Shown here in pieces: positions 20,690-29,426 of a stretch of 64,000 nucleotides of DNA; position 1 is the stretch's first letter; each line of letters starts with the position of its first letter. A model generated the notes under the pieces. It ran no database searches, was not told the DNA's origin, and saw nothing but the letters and a program-made list of their open reading frames with translations. The stretch comes from Nitrosospira briensis (lineage in GTDB: Bacteria; Pseudomonadota; Gammaproteobacteria; Burkholderiales; Nitrosomonadaceae): contig NZ_FOVJ01000005.1 of assembly GCF_900115125.1 (NCBI RefSeq), forward strand, positions 1 to 64,000, in the 5' to 3' direction. The position numbers were made by a program, and so were the translations under genes.

Positions 20690-20731
20690 CCGCCTCCGTC
20701 CTCTTTCCAAGTGTCTGTGGAAGGAAGGCGG
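20690..20731 (+). promoter_or_regulatory. Structured leader hairpin upstream of rpsA
   Basis: CCGCCT (20690-20695) pairs with AGGCGG (20726-20731), and TCTTTCCA (20702-20709) with TGGAAGGA (20718-20725) allowing one G-T pair, with a six-base bulge on one side. It lies about 80 bases before the rpsA start and lacks a T run. In E. coli, S1 represses its own translation through leader hairpins; this is a candidate of that kind by position only. Confidence 0.35.
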
Positions 20732-20811
20732 TATATCAGGGCGGTTTACCATTAACCCTTAACCCCGTCGGGATTTGTTTCGATGGGACCTCAAACCAGG
20801 TGTTTTTTACA

Positions 20812-22527
20812 ATGAATATCGCTTCCCCCGCTATAGATACTTCCGAAAGTTTTGCGGCGCTATTTGAAGAAAGTCTTTCCCGTCAGGAAATGCGTGTTGG
20901 TGAAGTCATCACCGCGCAGGTGGTTCGCGTTGATTACAACATCGTCGTTGTAAACGCCGGGCTCAAATCGGAGAGCTTCATCCCTGTTGAAGAATTCAAG
21001 AATGACAAAGGCGAAATTGAAGTCAAGCCCGGCGATTTCGTCAGCGTTGCCATAGAAGCGCTTGAAGATGGCTACGGCGAGACCCGCTTGTCACGCGATA
21101 AAGCCAAGCGCCTTACGGCCTGGCATGATCTGGAAGCTGCGATGGAAAGCGGCGCCATCGTATCCGGTATCGTAAGCGGCAAGGTGAAAGGCGGCCTCAC
21201 AGCCATGATTAACGGCATTCGTGCCTTCCTGCCTGGTTCTCTGGTGGATATCCGCCCGGTCAAGGACACCACTCCGTATGAAAACAAGGAGATGGAATTC
21301 AAGGTCATCAAACTCGACCGCAAGCGCAACAACGTGGTTGTGTCCCGCCGGGCAGTTCTGGAAGAAAGTCAGGGGGCAGATCGCCAGACTTTGCTTGCAA
21401 ATCTGACAGAAGGCGCCGTGGTAAAGGGTATTGTCAAGAACATCACTGATTACGGCGCGTTCGTGGACTTGGGCGGCATAGATGGCTTGTTGCATATCAC
21501 CGATCTGGCATGGCGGCGAGTGAAACATCCTTCTGAGGTCATCAGCGTTGGTGACGAAGTTACGGCTAAAGTCCTCAAGTTCGACCAGGAGAAGAATCGC
21601 GTATCGCTCGGCATGAAGCAATTGAGCGAAGACCCGTGGGTGGGGCTCTCCCGGCGTTATCCCCCACATACCCGTCTATTCGGCAAAGTCAGCAATCTGA
21701 CCGATTACGGCGCGTTTGTAGAGATCGAACAGGGCATTGAAGGTCTCGTCCATGTCTCTGAAATGGATTGGACCAACAAGAACGTGTATCCCTCCAAGGT
21801 CGTGCAGCTGGGCGACGAGGTGGAAGTGATGATTCTGGAAATCGATGAAGAGCGGCGGCGTATCTCCCTCGGCATGAAGCAATGCAAGGTCAATCCGTGG
21901 GAAGACTTTGCGATGAATCATCAAAAGGGCGACAAGGTACGCGGACAAATCAAATCCATCACCGACTTCGGCGTTTTCATCGGCCTGCAGGGCGGCATAG
22001 ACGGTCTGGTGCATCTGTCAGATCTTTCCTGGAATCAACCGGGAGAAGAAGCGGTACGTAATTACAAGAAAGGCGACGAGGTTGAGGCGGTTGTGCTGTC
22101 CATTGATGTCGAGCGAGAGCGAATTTCACTGGGTATCAAGCAGTTGGAAGGTGATCCGTTCAACAGCTTTGTCTCGGTAAACGACAAGAACAGCATCGTC
22201 AAAGGCACGGTCAAGTCGATAGACGCCAAGGGTGCAGTAATCGCACTGGAGAATGATGTGGAAGGTTATCTGCGTGCATCCGAAGTCTCACGCGACCGGG
22301 TTGAGGACATTCGCTCCCACTTGAAGGAAGGTGATACGGTTGAGGCGATGATCATTAACGTTGATCGCAAGAACCGGAGCATTAACCTTTCCATCAAGGC
22401 CAAGGATATGGCTGAGGAATCCAGCGCCATTCAAAAGGTTGCAGTCGATAGTTCTGCCAGTGCGGGAACCACCAGTCTGGGAGCGCTGCTCAAAGCCAAG
22501 ATGGATGTCAAGAATACTGAACAATAA
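20812..22527 (+). CDS. rpsA: 30S ribosomal protein S1
   Basis: 571 residues from ATG 20812, which follows AGGTG; the frame is open to a GTG at 20800 but the family N terminus ([22 protein letters not shown]) supports 20812. Six S1 RNA-binding repeats are visible, with repeated cores such as [20 protein letters not shown] and ISLGMKQ. S1 melts mRNA structure and recruits transcripts to the ribosome. It is followed by ihfB, as is usual. Confidence 0.97.
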   Translation: MNIASPAIDTSESFAALFEESLSRQEMRVGEVITAQVVRVDYNIVVVNAGLKSESFIPVEEFKNDKGEIEVKPGDFVSVAIEALEDGYGETRLSRDKAKRLTAWHDLEAAMESGAIVSGIVSGKVKGGLTAMINGIRAFLPGSLVDIRPVKDTTPYENKEMEFKVIKLDRKRNNVVVSRRAVLEESQGADRQTLLANLTEGAVVKGIVKNITDYGAFVDLGGIDGLLHITDLAWRRVKHPSEVISVGDEVTAKVLKFDQEKNRVSLGMKQLSEDPWVGLSRRYPPHTRLFGKVSNLTDYGAFVEIEQGIEGLVHVSEMDWTNKNVYPSKVVQLGDEVEVMILEIDEERRRISLGMKQCKVNPWEDFAMNHQKGDKVRGQIKSITDFGVFIGLQGGIDGLVHLSDLSWNQPGEEAVRNYKKGDEVEAVVLSIDVERERISLGIKQLEGDPFNSFVSVNDKNSIVKGTVKSIDAKGAVIALENDVEGYLRASEVSRDRVEDIRSHLKEGDTVEAMIINVDRKNRSINLSIKAKDMAEESSAIQKVAVDSSASAGTTSLGALLKAKMDVKNTEQ

Positions 22528-22537
22528 TAAGGCTGAC

Positions 22538-22822
22538 ATGACGAAGTCTGAACTGATCTCAAGGCTTGCGGCGCGCTATCCGCAGTTGGGAGCAAAGGAT
22601 GCGGAGCTTGCAGTCAAGGTTATCCTTGATGCGATGGCCAAGAGTTTGTCACAGGGACAGCGCATCGAAATTCGTGGATTCGGCAGCTTTGATCTGAACT
22701 ACCGGCCGCCCCGTATAGGGCGCAACCCCAAGTCTGGAGAGAAGGTCCAGGTGCCGGAAAAGTATGTCCCGCATTTCAAGGCAGGGAAAGAAATGCGGGA
22801 GCGAGTCGATCAGAAAGACTGA
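22538..22822 (+). CDS. ihfB: Integration host factor subunit beta
   Basis: 94 residues from ATG 22538, ten bases after the rpsA stop; the frame is open upstream, but the family N terminus [11 protein letters not shown] fixes the start. The HU/IHF fold is complete with [20 protein letters not shown], including the intercalating proline in the beta arm. IHF bends DNA sharply and is the usual architectural partner of sigma-54 promoters, two of which are proposed in this window. Confidence 0.96.
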   Translation: MTKSELISRLAARYPQLGAKDAELAVKVILDAMAKSLSQGQRIEIRGFGSFDLNYRPPRIGRNPKSGEKVQVPEKYVPHFKAGKEMRERVDQKD

Positions 22823-22852
22823 AAATTCGTGATGGACAGGCAGGGTATAATG

Positions 22853-22885
22853 GCGGCAGGATTTCCGGATCCTGCCGCTTTTTTT
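22853..22885 (+). terminator. Rho-independent terminator after ihfB
   Basis: A perfect 10-bp stem GCGGCAGGAT (22853-22862) / ATCCTGCCGC (22869-22878) with a TTCCGG loop is followed by seven Ts. It ends the aroA-cmk-rpsA-ihfB unit or part of it, which implies a separate promoter for lapA just downstream. Confidence 0.88.
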
Positions 22886-22928
22886 GTCTGCGGCTAAAGC
22901 GAATTCAACACTTGTAGGAGAATCAGCC

Positions 22929-22973
22929 ATGCTTCCCTGGATGACGCTGTTTAACAATGCTCGGTTCGTTTAG
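22929..22973 (+). CDS. Possible 14-residue leader peptide upstream of lapA
   Basis: A short frame MLPWMTLFNNARFV with a good ribosome binding site (TAGGAG, eight bases before the ATG) ends 10 bases before the lapA ATG, and its stop overlaps the lapA Shine-Dalgarno. The position would allow translational coupling. It has no runs of a regulatory amino acid and may be chance. Confidence 0.25.
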   Translation: MLPWMTLFNNARFV

Positions 22974-22983
22974 GGAGGGAGCC

Positions 22984-23241
22984 ATGCGTTACCTGATGTG
23001 GTTCCTGCGCATCCTGCTGTTTCTGTTGCTACTGGGTTTTACCGTCAGGAATATCGAAACGGTAACCCTGCATTATTATTTCGGCTACGAATGGAATGCA
23101 CCGCTGGTATTGATAATATTATTGTGTTTCGCTCTCGGCGTGGCGATCGGAGTTGGGTCCTGCCTGGGCAAGATATTCAGGCAAAAGCGGGAAATCAACA
23201 CATACAGGAAGAGATACAAGATATCGGATGAGCATGGGTAG
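22984..23241 (+). CDS. lapA: LapA-domain (DUF1049) membrane protein
   Basis: 85 residues from ATG 22984, preceded by GGGAGGGAGCC; a nine-residue upstream extension is unlikely. Two transmembrane helices (about 4-22 and 38-58) followed by a basic cytoplasmic tail match LapA/YciS, which in E. coli works with LapB to control LPS synthesis through LpxC degradation. The lapB gene that normally follows is not here: pyrF comes next. Confidence 0.85.
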   Translation: MRYLMWFLRILLFLLLLGFTVRNIETVTLHYYFGYEWNAPLVLIILLCFALGVAIGVGSCLGKIFRQKREINTYRKRYKISDEHG

Positions 23242-23293
23242 ATCGAGATATGGCTAAGGTCTTCCACGAAACTCATGAAAACGGACTGACCTT

Positions 23294-23998
23294 ATGAGCG
23301 ATCCTCGCATTATCGTCGCATTGGATTTTCCCAACGCGGAATACGCGCTAAGTCTTACGGCAAAGCTTGACCCAACGTGGTGCAGGGTTAAGGTCGGGAA
23401 GGAGCTTTTTACCGCCGCCGGTCCGCATCTGATAGAGAAATTAATGGGGAAAGGTTTTGAAGTTTTCCTCGATCTGAAGTTTCACGATATCCCGGGCACC
23501 GTGGCTAATGCGTGCAGGGCCGCCGTAGCGTTGGGTGTATGGATGATCAACGTCCACGCGCTCGGTGGAAGAAGAATGCTATCCGCAGCCCGAGAGGCGG
23601 TGCCGCCTGATTCAACTAAACTGATCGCCGTTACTCTGCTCACCAGCATGGAACAGTGTGATCTGGACGAGCTCGGCGTCAATGGCGACCCGCACGATGT
23701 TGTGCAGCGACTCGCGCTGCTAACGCAGGATTGCGGTCTGGACGGAGTAGTATGTTCTCCCCGCGAAGCTGCGGAACTGCGAGAAGTGATGGGCCCGGGC
23801 TTCTGCCTGGTTACCCCGGGAGTACGCCCGGCTGACGCTTCCCTCGACGATCAGAAGCGCGTATCGAGCCCACGTCAGGCGATCCAGAATGGCGCGGATT
23901 ATTTGGTCATTGGCAGGCCTATTACGCAGGCAAGCGACCCAGTATCCATGTTGCGGCGCTTGAATGACGAAATCGATGAAGTAAGGAATAGCTCATAA
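23294..23998 (+). CDS. pyrF: Orotidine 5'-phosphate decarboxylase
   Basis: 234-residue TIM-barrel enzyme making UMP from OMP. The catalytic Asp-Lys-Asp network is in [12 protein letters not shown] (about 56-67), and the phosphate-binding C-terminal VIGRPITQA is present. This is the shorter subfamily 1 type (about 230 residues). It lies 52 bases after lapA on the same strand. Confidence 0.96.
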   Translation: MSDPRIIVALDFPNAEYALSLTAKLDPTWCRVKVGKELFTAAGPHLIEKLMGKGFEVFLDLKFHDIPGTVANACRAAVALGVWMINVHALGGRRMLSAAREAVPPDSTKLIAVTLLTSMEQCDLDELGVNGDPHDVVQRLALLTQDCGLDGVVCSPREAAELREVMGPGFCLVTPGVRPADASLDDQKRVSSPRQAIQNGADYLVIGRPITQASDPVSMLRRLNDEIDEVRNSS

Positions 23999-24077
23999 CC
24001 GGAGGCTACTACAATCAAACCCAGAGTAGGTTTGTGACTTTGAATGTGCTTCAGTCCACGCAGTTTTTCAAGGTTTT

Positions 24078-24257
24078 TCAGGAATAAATTCTTTCCTCGC
24101 GCTTTTTTTTGTTTCGATTCCGGCTATTCTCTGTATCGCCCCAAAGTTTGTTTTTACCCAATTTCGTGTGCTTGAACGTTTTTACCATCGCGGGTTCAAT
24201 CCAGTTGTCAAACTCGGCAAAATTAAGATCGGACATATTTCGAGATAGTTTTTTCAT
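24078..24257 (-). CDS. Small highly basic protein of unknown function
   Basis: 59 residues from ATG 24257, chosen because GGAGGGG lies five bases upstream; the frame is open to 24386 but without a better site. The N terminus starts MKKLSRNMSDLNFAEFDNW, the middle contains VKTFKHTKLGKNKLW, and the C terminus is charged (NRNKKKREERIYS). No signal peptide or membrane segment. I do not recognise the family. The strong ribosome binding site supports translation. Confidence 0.5.
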   Translation of the reverse strand: MKKLSRNMSDLNFAEFDNWIEPAMVKTFKHTKLGKNKLWGDTENSRNRNKKKREERIYS

Positions 24258-24421
24258 ATACCCCTCCATAAAAATGAGGAAATAATATCCTACAGTTTTA
24301 GCTGGAGCTTCTGTTCGGTTCCCCACATAATCCGGTTCAGCTGTGGGCAAGGACGTTACAATGGCGCAATAGGACCTTATTGGCATGGAGGCAAAAAACT
24401 TATTGGTTTCGTAGTGCAGGG

Positions 24422-24460
24422 GCGGCCGGGGCGCTTGAACTACCCAAACACCCCGGCCGC
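24422..24460. repeat. GC-rich inverted repeat downstream of the PEP-CTERM gene
   Basis: GCGGCCGGGG (24422-24431) pairs perfectly with CCCCGGCCGC (24451-24460) around a 19-nt loop, 24 bases past the stop of the PEP-CTERM gene. There is no T run on the minus strand, so it is more likely an mRNA 3'-end stabiliser or Rho-dependent barrier than an intrinsic terminator. Confidence 0.6.
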
Positions 24461-24483
24461 ACCTCAGCAGAATTTCTATATTT

Positions 24484-25434
24484 CTATTTCAGCTTTTCCT
24501 TTCTGCGGTTTACCATCAGACCCATCAGGCCGAGCCCCGCTAGCAGCATTGCATATGTATCTGCTTCTGGAACTGTTGAAACTGCAGCGTCCGGCACGAC
24601 TGCCAGCTGGAGGGGCAGGCCGGTTTCGACCCCGGTTGTTGCGCCCAGATCAAAGATGTGAGTCGATTGACCCGCTATATCAGCACGTGCATCTGCGATT
24701 TCTGTATCGAGCACGGCAGATAGTCCGGTATTGTTCGTTGCATTTGCATTTGCATTTGCATTTGCTGTAGCCCACGCGTTGGCCTCGGTAGAAATTGAGG
24801 CATCTGCATCAGCGGTGAGGCTAAGCTTCGGAGCCGTGACATCGGTTTTGGTGATCGCGGTGACAGCAGGCGCGCCCACCGTAATCGTGCTTGTGCTATT
24901 TACCGCTTGCGCGGCAACGACTTCGCTCGTAACGTCAAGCGCCGGTGAGTCCAAAGTAACCTTTGTTGTCGCTGGCGCCGGTACGCTGCCTGCTATCTTA
25001 GCGGTAGCATCGAGCCCGGTTAGGCCCGACGTGCTCGTTAAAACCCCGGTTCCCGCGGAAATCCTTACTGGCTCAGTAGAAACTCCGAGGTCATTAGAAA
25101 CCCCCAGGTCATTGGAAACCCCCAGGTCATTGGAAACCCCCAGGTCATTGGAAACCCCCAGGTCATTGGAAATCCCCAGGCCTATGTCTGAATTAGTAGA
25201 AGTTCCCACGTCCGGGGAAGTTCCTATGTTGGTGGAAGTTGCTAAGCCTGTAGAGGTGCTTAAGTTCGTAGAAGCGTCCGAGTTGGTATAAGTGCCCAAA
25301 CCTGTAGAAACGCTAAGCCCCGTGGATGCGCCTAATCCCGTAGAAACGCCTAATCCGCCGGATGCTGACGATTCTGCCGCGAGCGCGAACATTGCAATCA
25401 GGGCGATTACAACCTTTTTCTTATTCATTCTCAT
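24484..25434 (-). CDS. Repeat-rich secreted PEP-CTERM sorting-domain protein
   Basis: 316 residues from ATG 25434 (GGAGAA nine bases upstream; the frame continues to 25518 without a site). A signal peptide (MRMNKKKVVIALIAMFALA) is followed by Ser/Thr/Gly/Asn repeats, including six SNDLGV-like hexapeptides, and an (AN)n run. The C terminus is a canonical PEP-CTERM signal: VPEADTYAMLLAGLGLMGL then basic NRRKEKLK. Such proteins are processed by exosortase (EpsH/XrtA) and are associated with extracellular polysaccharide in Gram-negative biofilm formers. Composition suggests a glycosylated, extended surface protein. No exosortase gene is in the window. A perfect sigma-54 promoter lies 113 bases upstream. 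Confidence 0.9.
   Translation of the reverse strand: MRMNKKKVVIALIAMFALAAESSASGGLGVSTGLGASTGLSVSTGLGTYTNSDASTNLSTSTGLATSTNIGTSPDVGTSTNSDIGLGISNDLGVSNDLGVSNDLGVSNDLGVSNDLGVSTEPVRISAGTGVLTSTSGLTGLDATAKIAGSVPAPATTKVTLDSPALDVTSEVVAAQAVNSTSTITVGAPAVTAITKTDVTAPKLSLTADADASISTEANAWATANANANANATNNTGLSAVLDTEIADARADIAGQSTHIFDLGATTGVETGLPLQLAVVPDAAVSTVPEADTYAMLLAGLGLMGLMVNRRKEKLK
24735..24767. repeat. 6-nt microsatellite in the PEP-CTERM gene
   Basis: About five GCATTT-type units in tandem encode alternating Asn-Ala on the minus strand. The unit is a multiple of three, so slippage would change protein length without a frameshift. Confidence 0.7.
25078..25187. repeat. 18-nt tandem repeat encoding SNDLGV units
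   Basis: Six adjacent 18-nt units of the form GAAACCCCCAGGTCATTG; the four central ones are identical and the outer ones diverged. They encode hexapeptides in the PEP-CTERM protein. Identical central copies indicate recent expansion. There are no spacers, so it is not a CRISPR array. Confidence 0.85.
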
Positions 25435-25546
25435 AATGCTTATTCTCCAAGTCTTTAATATTATTTTAAAAAATGAAACTACAGCCGGCGCTAAAATGGC
25501 GTCAAAATGAAAAAACACACAGCAGTAACGCGGCTATAGGCGGAGA

Positions 25547-25562
25547 AGCAATTTTTATGCCA
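25547..25562 (-). promoter_or_regulatory. Sigma-54 (RpoN) promoter of the PEP-CTERM gene
   Basis: On the minus strand the sequence is TGGCATAAAAATTGCT, a complete match to TGGCAYRNNNNTTGCW with GG at -24 and GC at -12. The predicted start site is near 25536, giving a leader of about 100 nt before ATG 25434. PEP-CTERM genes are known in other species to be controlled by RpoN with the PrsK/PrsR two-component system, so the match fits the gene it precedes. Confidence 0.8.
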
Positions 25563-25622
25563 TAAAATGATCTATGAGAAATCAGTAAGTTACGCAATTT
25601 CGAGTCTGTTTTAAGCAAGTCT

Positions 25623-25898
25623 TTGTCTCCCACGAGAGACGCTTGTTCTCGCGCTTCAATCAACGTGAACTGCAGGAGTTTTTCTTGTCGTTATACAAGG
25701 ATAGATTCTCCCTTCATTATAAGCGCCACTTCCACTGTGGCAGGAGAAGGATGGGCGACGGTTCACGATGGCATCGTTGTGTATGAAGTCATGGTAAAGA
25801 ATCCGGACCAGGACTCGTGGAGCAGCTATCGCAAGATAGAACGGCGGTTTAGGCAAGATAAGTTGCTGATACGGGCGCAGGAAATTTGCGTGCTGTAA
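25623..25898 (+). CDS. Doubtful small ORF upstream of the CBS-domain gene
   Basis: An open frame with TTG at 25623 and a stop at 25896-25898. The second half (YEVMVKNPDQDSWSSYRKIERRF and on) has codon choice like a real gene, while the first half does not and no ribosome binding site is seen. It may be a remnant or a gene whose true start is internal. The rest of the 655-base stretch between the PEP-CTERM gene and 26090 holds the sigma-54 promoter at 25547-25562 and nothing else I can support. Confidence 0.3.
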   Translation: MSPTRDACSRASINVNCRSFSCRYTRIDSPFIISATSTVAGEGWATVHDGIVVYEVMVKNPDQDSWSSYRKIERRFRQDKLLIRAQEICVL

Positions 25899-26089
25899 TT
25901 GCTGTTGTCGTCGCGTGGGGCGAAAAACCCGTAGTGGATCTCCTGTATTGGAGGTAGAGGGGATGGAGTAAAAATTACTTGGCCAAAGGACTCATTGACC
26001 CTTCATCCCTTGGAGCGTAGAGTCTGGAACAGGAATGCTTGACTCACATCGATTTCAAGTGTATTCCGTACAAGCTGGAGGATAACGCC

Positions 26090-26674
26090 ATGCCAGACTA
26101 TCACCTCCTTCCCGCACAGCGCCTTGCAGGTGCCGTGCGGGTAATCAGCCCCGCTTCACCTGCCCCTGTAAATCTCACTTCGCCCGCACTGGATGTTATG
26201 ACCGACCTGCGGCTCATCAATGCCGCGGTAATCGAGCCGCATAAGACTATGGAATCAGCGAATGCATACATGATGCAGCGCGGGGTGCGTTCCTTGTTTG
26301 TGCTCGATGGAGACAAGCTCCTCTGTGGCTTTATCACCGCAAGCGATATTCTTGGTGAAAAGCCGCTGCGTTTCATTCAGGAGCGGTGCGTAAAGCATAA
26401 TGAGATTCTGGTCTCCGACATCATGACCCCTCTCGAGCGGTTGGAAGCCCTTCCTGTCGAGCGGGTTCAGCATGCTCATGTAGGAAATGTTATTGCTACC
26501 CTGCTGGACGCGGGACGCCAGCACACCCTGGTGATAGAGCAAGATGTCGACCGCAAGCCGGTGGTGTGCGGCATTTTTTCATTGACGCAGATCGAGAAGC
26601 AACTCGGTGTGACAATTCAATCCACGGAAGTCGCCAAGACTTTTACTGAAATTGAGGCCGCACTTATCGCTTGA
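26090..26674 (+). CDS. CBS-domain protein
   Basis: 194 residues from ATG 26090, with GGAGG nine bases upstream; the longer frame from 26039 lacks this. It has a pair of CBS motifs (about 42-100 and 110-185): VMTDLRLINAAVIEPHKTM and SLFVLDGDKLLCGFITASDI, then DIMTPLERLEALPVERV and HTLVIEQ...VVCGIFSLTQIEKQLG. CBS pairs bind adenosyl ligands and regulate partner proteins. There is no attached enzyme or channel domain, so the target is unknown. It converges with folB. Confidence 0.85.
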   Translation: MPDYHLLPAQRLAGAVRVISPASPAPVNLTSPALDVMTDLRLINAAVIEPHKTMESANAYMMQRGVRSLFVLDGDKLLCGFITASDILGEKPLRFIQERCVKHNEILVSDIMTPLERLEALPVERVQHAHVGNVIATLLDAGRQHTLVIEQDVDRKPVVCGIFSLTQIEKQLGVTIQSTEVAKTFTEIEAALIA

Positions 26675-26721
26675 TTAGCGGGGGGCGGGCGAGGGGTTGC
26701 GGCACTACCATATAACGAACC

Positions 26722-26767
26722 GGATTCCAATTGCCGAATTCTCCAGGCTGACTTTTTATTGGAATCC
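26722..26767. repeat. Inverted repeat between convergent CBS-domain gene and folB
   Basis: GGATTCCAAT (26722-26731) pairs perfectly with ATTGGAATCC (26758-26767) around a 26-nt loop. It lies in the 165-base gap between two convergent genes and probably serves transcript ends on both strands, though no T run directly follows either arm. Confidence 0.5.
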
Positions 26768-26839
26768 ACTTTGACGGCAGAGCAACCATCCTTTCCTGAT
26801 CCGCACAAGCGGATGCTGTCGTTTGCCGCTCCAGGGTAT

Positions 26840-27238
26840 TCATGTACCGCTGGAGGTGTTCGTGCTGCTTCCGCACGCTACGCCGATATCGATTTTCCGT
26901 TCGATGCACACCCCCACTTTTCTTACGCCGCGTATCGCGTTGAGTTTGGCAACGCTGACCTTGATCCACGGTGATCTGAATTCCGTCAGGACGAGTTGTG
27001 CGATATGCTCGGCTAAAGCTTCAAGCAGAGAGAAATGTTTCCGGGAAAGGGTGTCGTTGATGCGTTGCACGATAAGGGAATAATCCAGAGCATCCTCAAA
27101 ATTATCTGTCCGGCACGCGAGGCTTGTCGGCAGCGCGATTTCCAGATCCAGTTGAATGGTTTGCGGGGCATTGAGTTCCCACGGGTAGATTCCCACCAGC
27201 GTTTTGATCTTGAGTTCTTGCAGGAAGATGATGTCCAT
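26840..27238 (-). CDS. folB: Dihydroneopterin aldolase
   Basis: 132 residues from ATG 27238 (MDIIFLQELKIKTLVGIYPWE); an upstream 18-residue extension is not family-like. FolB cleaves dihydroneopterin to 6-hydroxymethyl-dihydropterin in folate synthesis. The substrate-binding glutamate is in FSLLEALAEHIA and the catalytic lysine in the IKVSVAKLNAIRG region. It is divergent from plsY, an order common in betaproteobacteria. The C-terminal tail beyond GVCIERK is short and Ser/Thr-rich. Confidence 0.93.
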   Translation of the reverse strand: MDIIFLQELKIKTLVGIYPWELNAPQTIQLDLEIALPTSLACRTDNFEDALDYSLIVQRINDTLSRKHFSLLEALAEHIAQLVLTEFRSPWIKVSVAKLNAIRGVRKVGVCIERKIDIGVACGSSTNTSSGT

Positions 27239-27343
27239 ATGCAATAAGGAATTGAAGCCCATCCGGAATACGTTGTCGGGGCTGTTTTTCACGTAGAATC
27301 AGCAGAGGGATTCTATTCTATTTGCAAAGATGGCGCTAATGAC

Positions 27344-27952
27344 ATGACGCTGGCAGTTTTCATTCTGCTGGCCTATTTACTGGGCTCCATTTCCTTCGGC
27401 GTACTGGCGAGCTGGTTCTTTCATTTGCCCGACCCACGCACCTATGGATCGAGGAATCCGGGGGCGACGAATGTGCTGCGCAGCGGGAAGAAGGCGCCGG
27501 CCGTATTTACTCTTCTGGGGGACGCCGGTAAAGGCTGGTTGGCAGTGGAACTGGCGCAACACTTTGCGCCAGTATTGCAGCTGGGTAGCGAAGCGATTGC
27601 CGCAGTGGCACTGGCTGTATTTCTAGGCCATCTGTTCCCTGTATTTTTACGCTTCCGGGGCGGAAAGGGGGTTGCTACCGCACTCGGTGTATTGCTAGCG
27701 TTTAATCCATGGATGGGGTTGCTTGCAGTCGCAATCTGGATTACAGTCGCAGCGGTGTGGCGTTTTTCATCGTTGGCTGCTTTGGCAGCAGCCGGGTTTG
27801 CGCCCGTTTACGCAATATTCTTTCTCGGTTTCGATGCCCGTACTTTTGCTGTTTTTGTCATGTCCTTACTGCTTATCTGGCGGCATAAGTCAAACATCGC
27901 CGGTCTGATTGCCGGTAACGAGCCGCGCATCGGCAAGCGTAGAGCCTCATGA
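27344..27952 (+). CDS. plsY: Acyl-phosphate:glycerol-3-phosphate acyltransferase
   Basis: 202-residue integral membrane enzyme with five predicted helices that acylates glycerol-3-phosphate using acyl-phosphate (first step of phospholipid synthesis). Signature loops are present: [12 protein letters not shown] (about 36-47), [12 protein letters not shown] (about 105-116) and the C-terminal [16 protein letters not shown]. Length is normal. Its 3' end overlaps tsaD by six bases on the opposite strand. Confidence 0.95.
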   Translation: MTLAVFILLAYLLGSISFGVLASWFFHLPDPRTYGSRNPGATNVLRSGKKAPAVFTLLGDAGKGWLAVELAQHFAPVLQLGSEAIAAVALAVFLGHLFPVFLRFRGGKGVATALGVLLAFNPWMGLLAVAIWITVAAVWRFSSLAALAAAGFAPVYAIFFLGFDARTFAVFVMSLLLIWRHKSNIAGLIAGNEPRIGKRRAS

Positions 27953-28993
27953 ATCCACTGCAATCTCCTGCATTTCCAGGTCCCATCGGGCCTTTACCGT
28001 AAATGTTTTATCCAGGTTTTGATCCAGGTTTTCCAATGACTGCAGGCGCATCGCTCCCGCGAATGCGATCATGGCTCCGTTGTCCGTGCAAAATTCGAGT
28101 TCGGGATAAAAAACGGTAGCGCCCATTTTTTCCGCCCTAAGGCTAAGACTGGCGCGCAGTTGACGGTTCGCGCCCACTCCGCCTGCTACTACCAGTTGAG
28201 TAAGGCCGGTCTTTGCAAGCGCCCCCAGGGATTTCTCCGTCAGCACGTCGACCACGGCCTCCTGAAATGCAAGGGCAATGGCGCCTCGGGTTTCCTGAGT
28301 CATTTCGTGTTTATTAACCAGGGTCAGCACCGCTGTCTTCAGGCCACTGAAACTGAAATTGAAATTACCGCTGTGGAGCATGGGGCGCGGAAGTTCGAAC
28401 CGCCTTGGCTTGCCTGCCATGCTGAATTCTTCAGCAAGTCTTGATAGCGCGGGACCACCGGGATAGCCCAGGCCAAGCAGCTTCGCAGTCTTGTCAAAGG
28501 CCTCTCCTGCCGCATCATCCACGGTTTCACCCAGCAATTTGTATTGTCCAAGGCCGTTCACCTCCATCAATTGGGTATGGCCGCCCGATACCAGTAGCGC
28601 CACGAACGGGAAAGCCGGTGCGGGGCTGGATAACAGCGGAGACAGAAGATGCCCTTCGAGATGATGAACGCCCAGAACCGGAATTTCCAGCGCGAAGCCA
28701 AGAGCCGAGGCGATACTGGCTCCCACCAGCAGTGCTCCGGCCAACCCGGGTCCCTGGGTATACGCGATGGCGTCGAGGTCGCGCAGTCGGAGCCCGGCTG
28801 CGCTAAAGGTTTGCCTGATGAGGGGCAGTACCCGCCGGATATGGTCGCGGGACGCAAGTTCCGGCACCACGCCGCCATATTCCCCGTGCATCTGGGTTTG
28901 GGAATGAAGCGCATGGCTTAACAGGCCTTGCTTCGTGTGATAGAGCGCAACGCCGGTTTCATCGCACGAAGTTTCAATGCCGAGTACGAGCAA
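27947..28993 (-). CDS. tsaD: tRNA N6-adenosine threonylcarbamoyltransferase
   Basis: 348-residue ASKHA-fold protein that, with TsaB and TsaE, installs threonylcarbamoyl on A37 of ANN-decoding tRNAs. N-terminal [14 protein letters not shown], the metal-binding [10 protein letters not shown] (His pair near 111-115), SGGHTQL and the C-terminal [10 protein letters not shown] are all present. It is divergent from rpsU, the classic tsaD-rpsU-dnaG-rpoD neighbourhood. Confidence 0.96.
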   Translation of the reverse strand: MLVLGIETSCDETGVALYHTKQGLLSHALHSQTQMHGEYGGVVPELASRDHIRRVLPLIRQTFSAAGLRLRDLDAIAYTQGPGLAGALLVGASIASALGFALEIPVLGVHHLEGHLLSPLLSSPAPAFPFVALLVSGGHTQLMEVNGLGQYKLLGETVDDAAGEAFDKTAKLLGLGYPGGPALSRLAEEFSMAGKPRRFELPRPMLHSGNFNFSFSGLKTAVLTLVNKHEMTQETRGAIALAFQEAVVDVLTEKSLGALAKTGLTQLVVAGGVGANRQLRASLSLRAEKMGATVFYPELEFCTDNGAMIAFAGAMRLQSLENLDQNLDKTFTVKARWDLEMQEIAVDS

Positions 28994-29166
28994 GTGAGTA
29001 GGGAAAAATGACTTCTACAACAGGATGGGGTACTTGTTATATAATAATAAGCTGTCTATATTTAGACTTCAGCTAGCCAGGCAGCACGGTGGGATAGTAC
29101 AGATAACTGTAGCACGTCTGACTGGTTATTCAGCCATTTTAACTTTTAGAGAGGAACTGCATCTTC

Positions 29167-29379
29167 ATGACCACTATTAAAGTCAAGGAAAACGAGCCAT
29201 TTGAAGTCGCCATGCGGCGCTTCAAGCGTACCATCGAAAAAACCGGTTTGCTCACCGAGTTGCGCGCAAGGGAATTTTACGAAAAACCGACCGCCGAACG
29301 CAAGCGCAAGCTGGCTGCAGCGGTTAAACGTACTTACAAGCGCCTGCGCAGCCAATTGCTTCCGCCGAAACTTTATTAG
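29167..29379 (+). CDS. rpsU: 30S ribosomal protein S21
   Basis: 70-residue basic protein with the family sequence [21 protein letters not shown] and a C-terminal Arg/Lys-rich tail. A GAGAGGAAC site precedes the ATG. First gene of the macromolecular-synthesis operon rpsU-yqeY-dnaG-rpoD. A TATAAT at 29040-29045 in the 173-base gap from tsaD is a weak promoter candidate with no clear -35. Confidence 0.96.
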   Translation: MTTIKVKENEPFEVAMRRFKRTIEKTGLLTELRAREFYEKPTAERKRKLAAAVKRTYKRLRSQLLPPKLY

Positions 29380-29426
29380 TCAGAGTCAGTCGAAAAACAG
29401 CAGCTAATCCTTCATAAAGGTCCGGC

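Noticed and set aside
25078-25187. Short repeats considered as a CRISPR array
   Set aside because: Units are contiguous with no spacers and encode a hexapeptide in frame; no cas genes nearby.
24731-25291. Plus-strand 186-codon ORF with SLETPR repeats
   Set aside because: It is the reverse of the PEP-CTERM repeats; the opposite strand has signal peptide, sorting motif and promoter.
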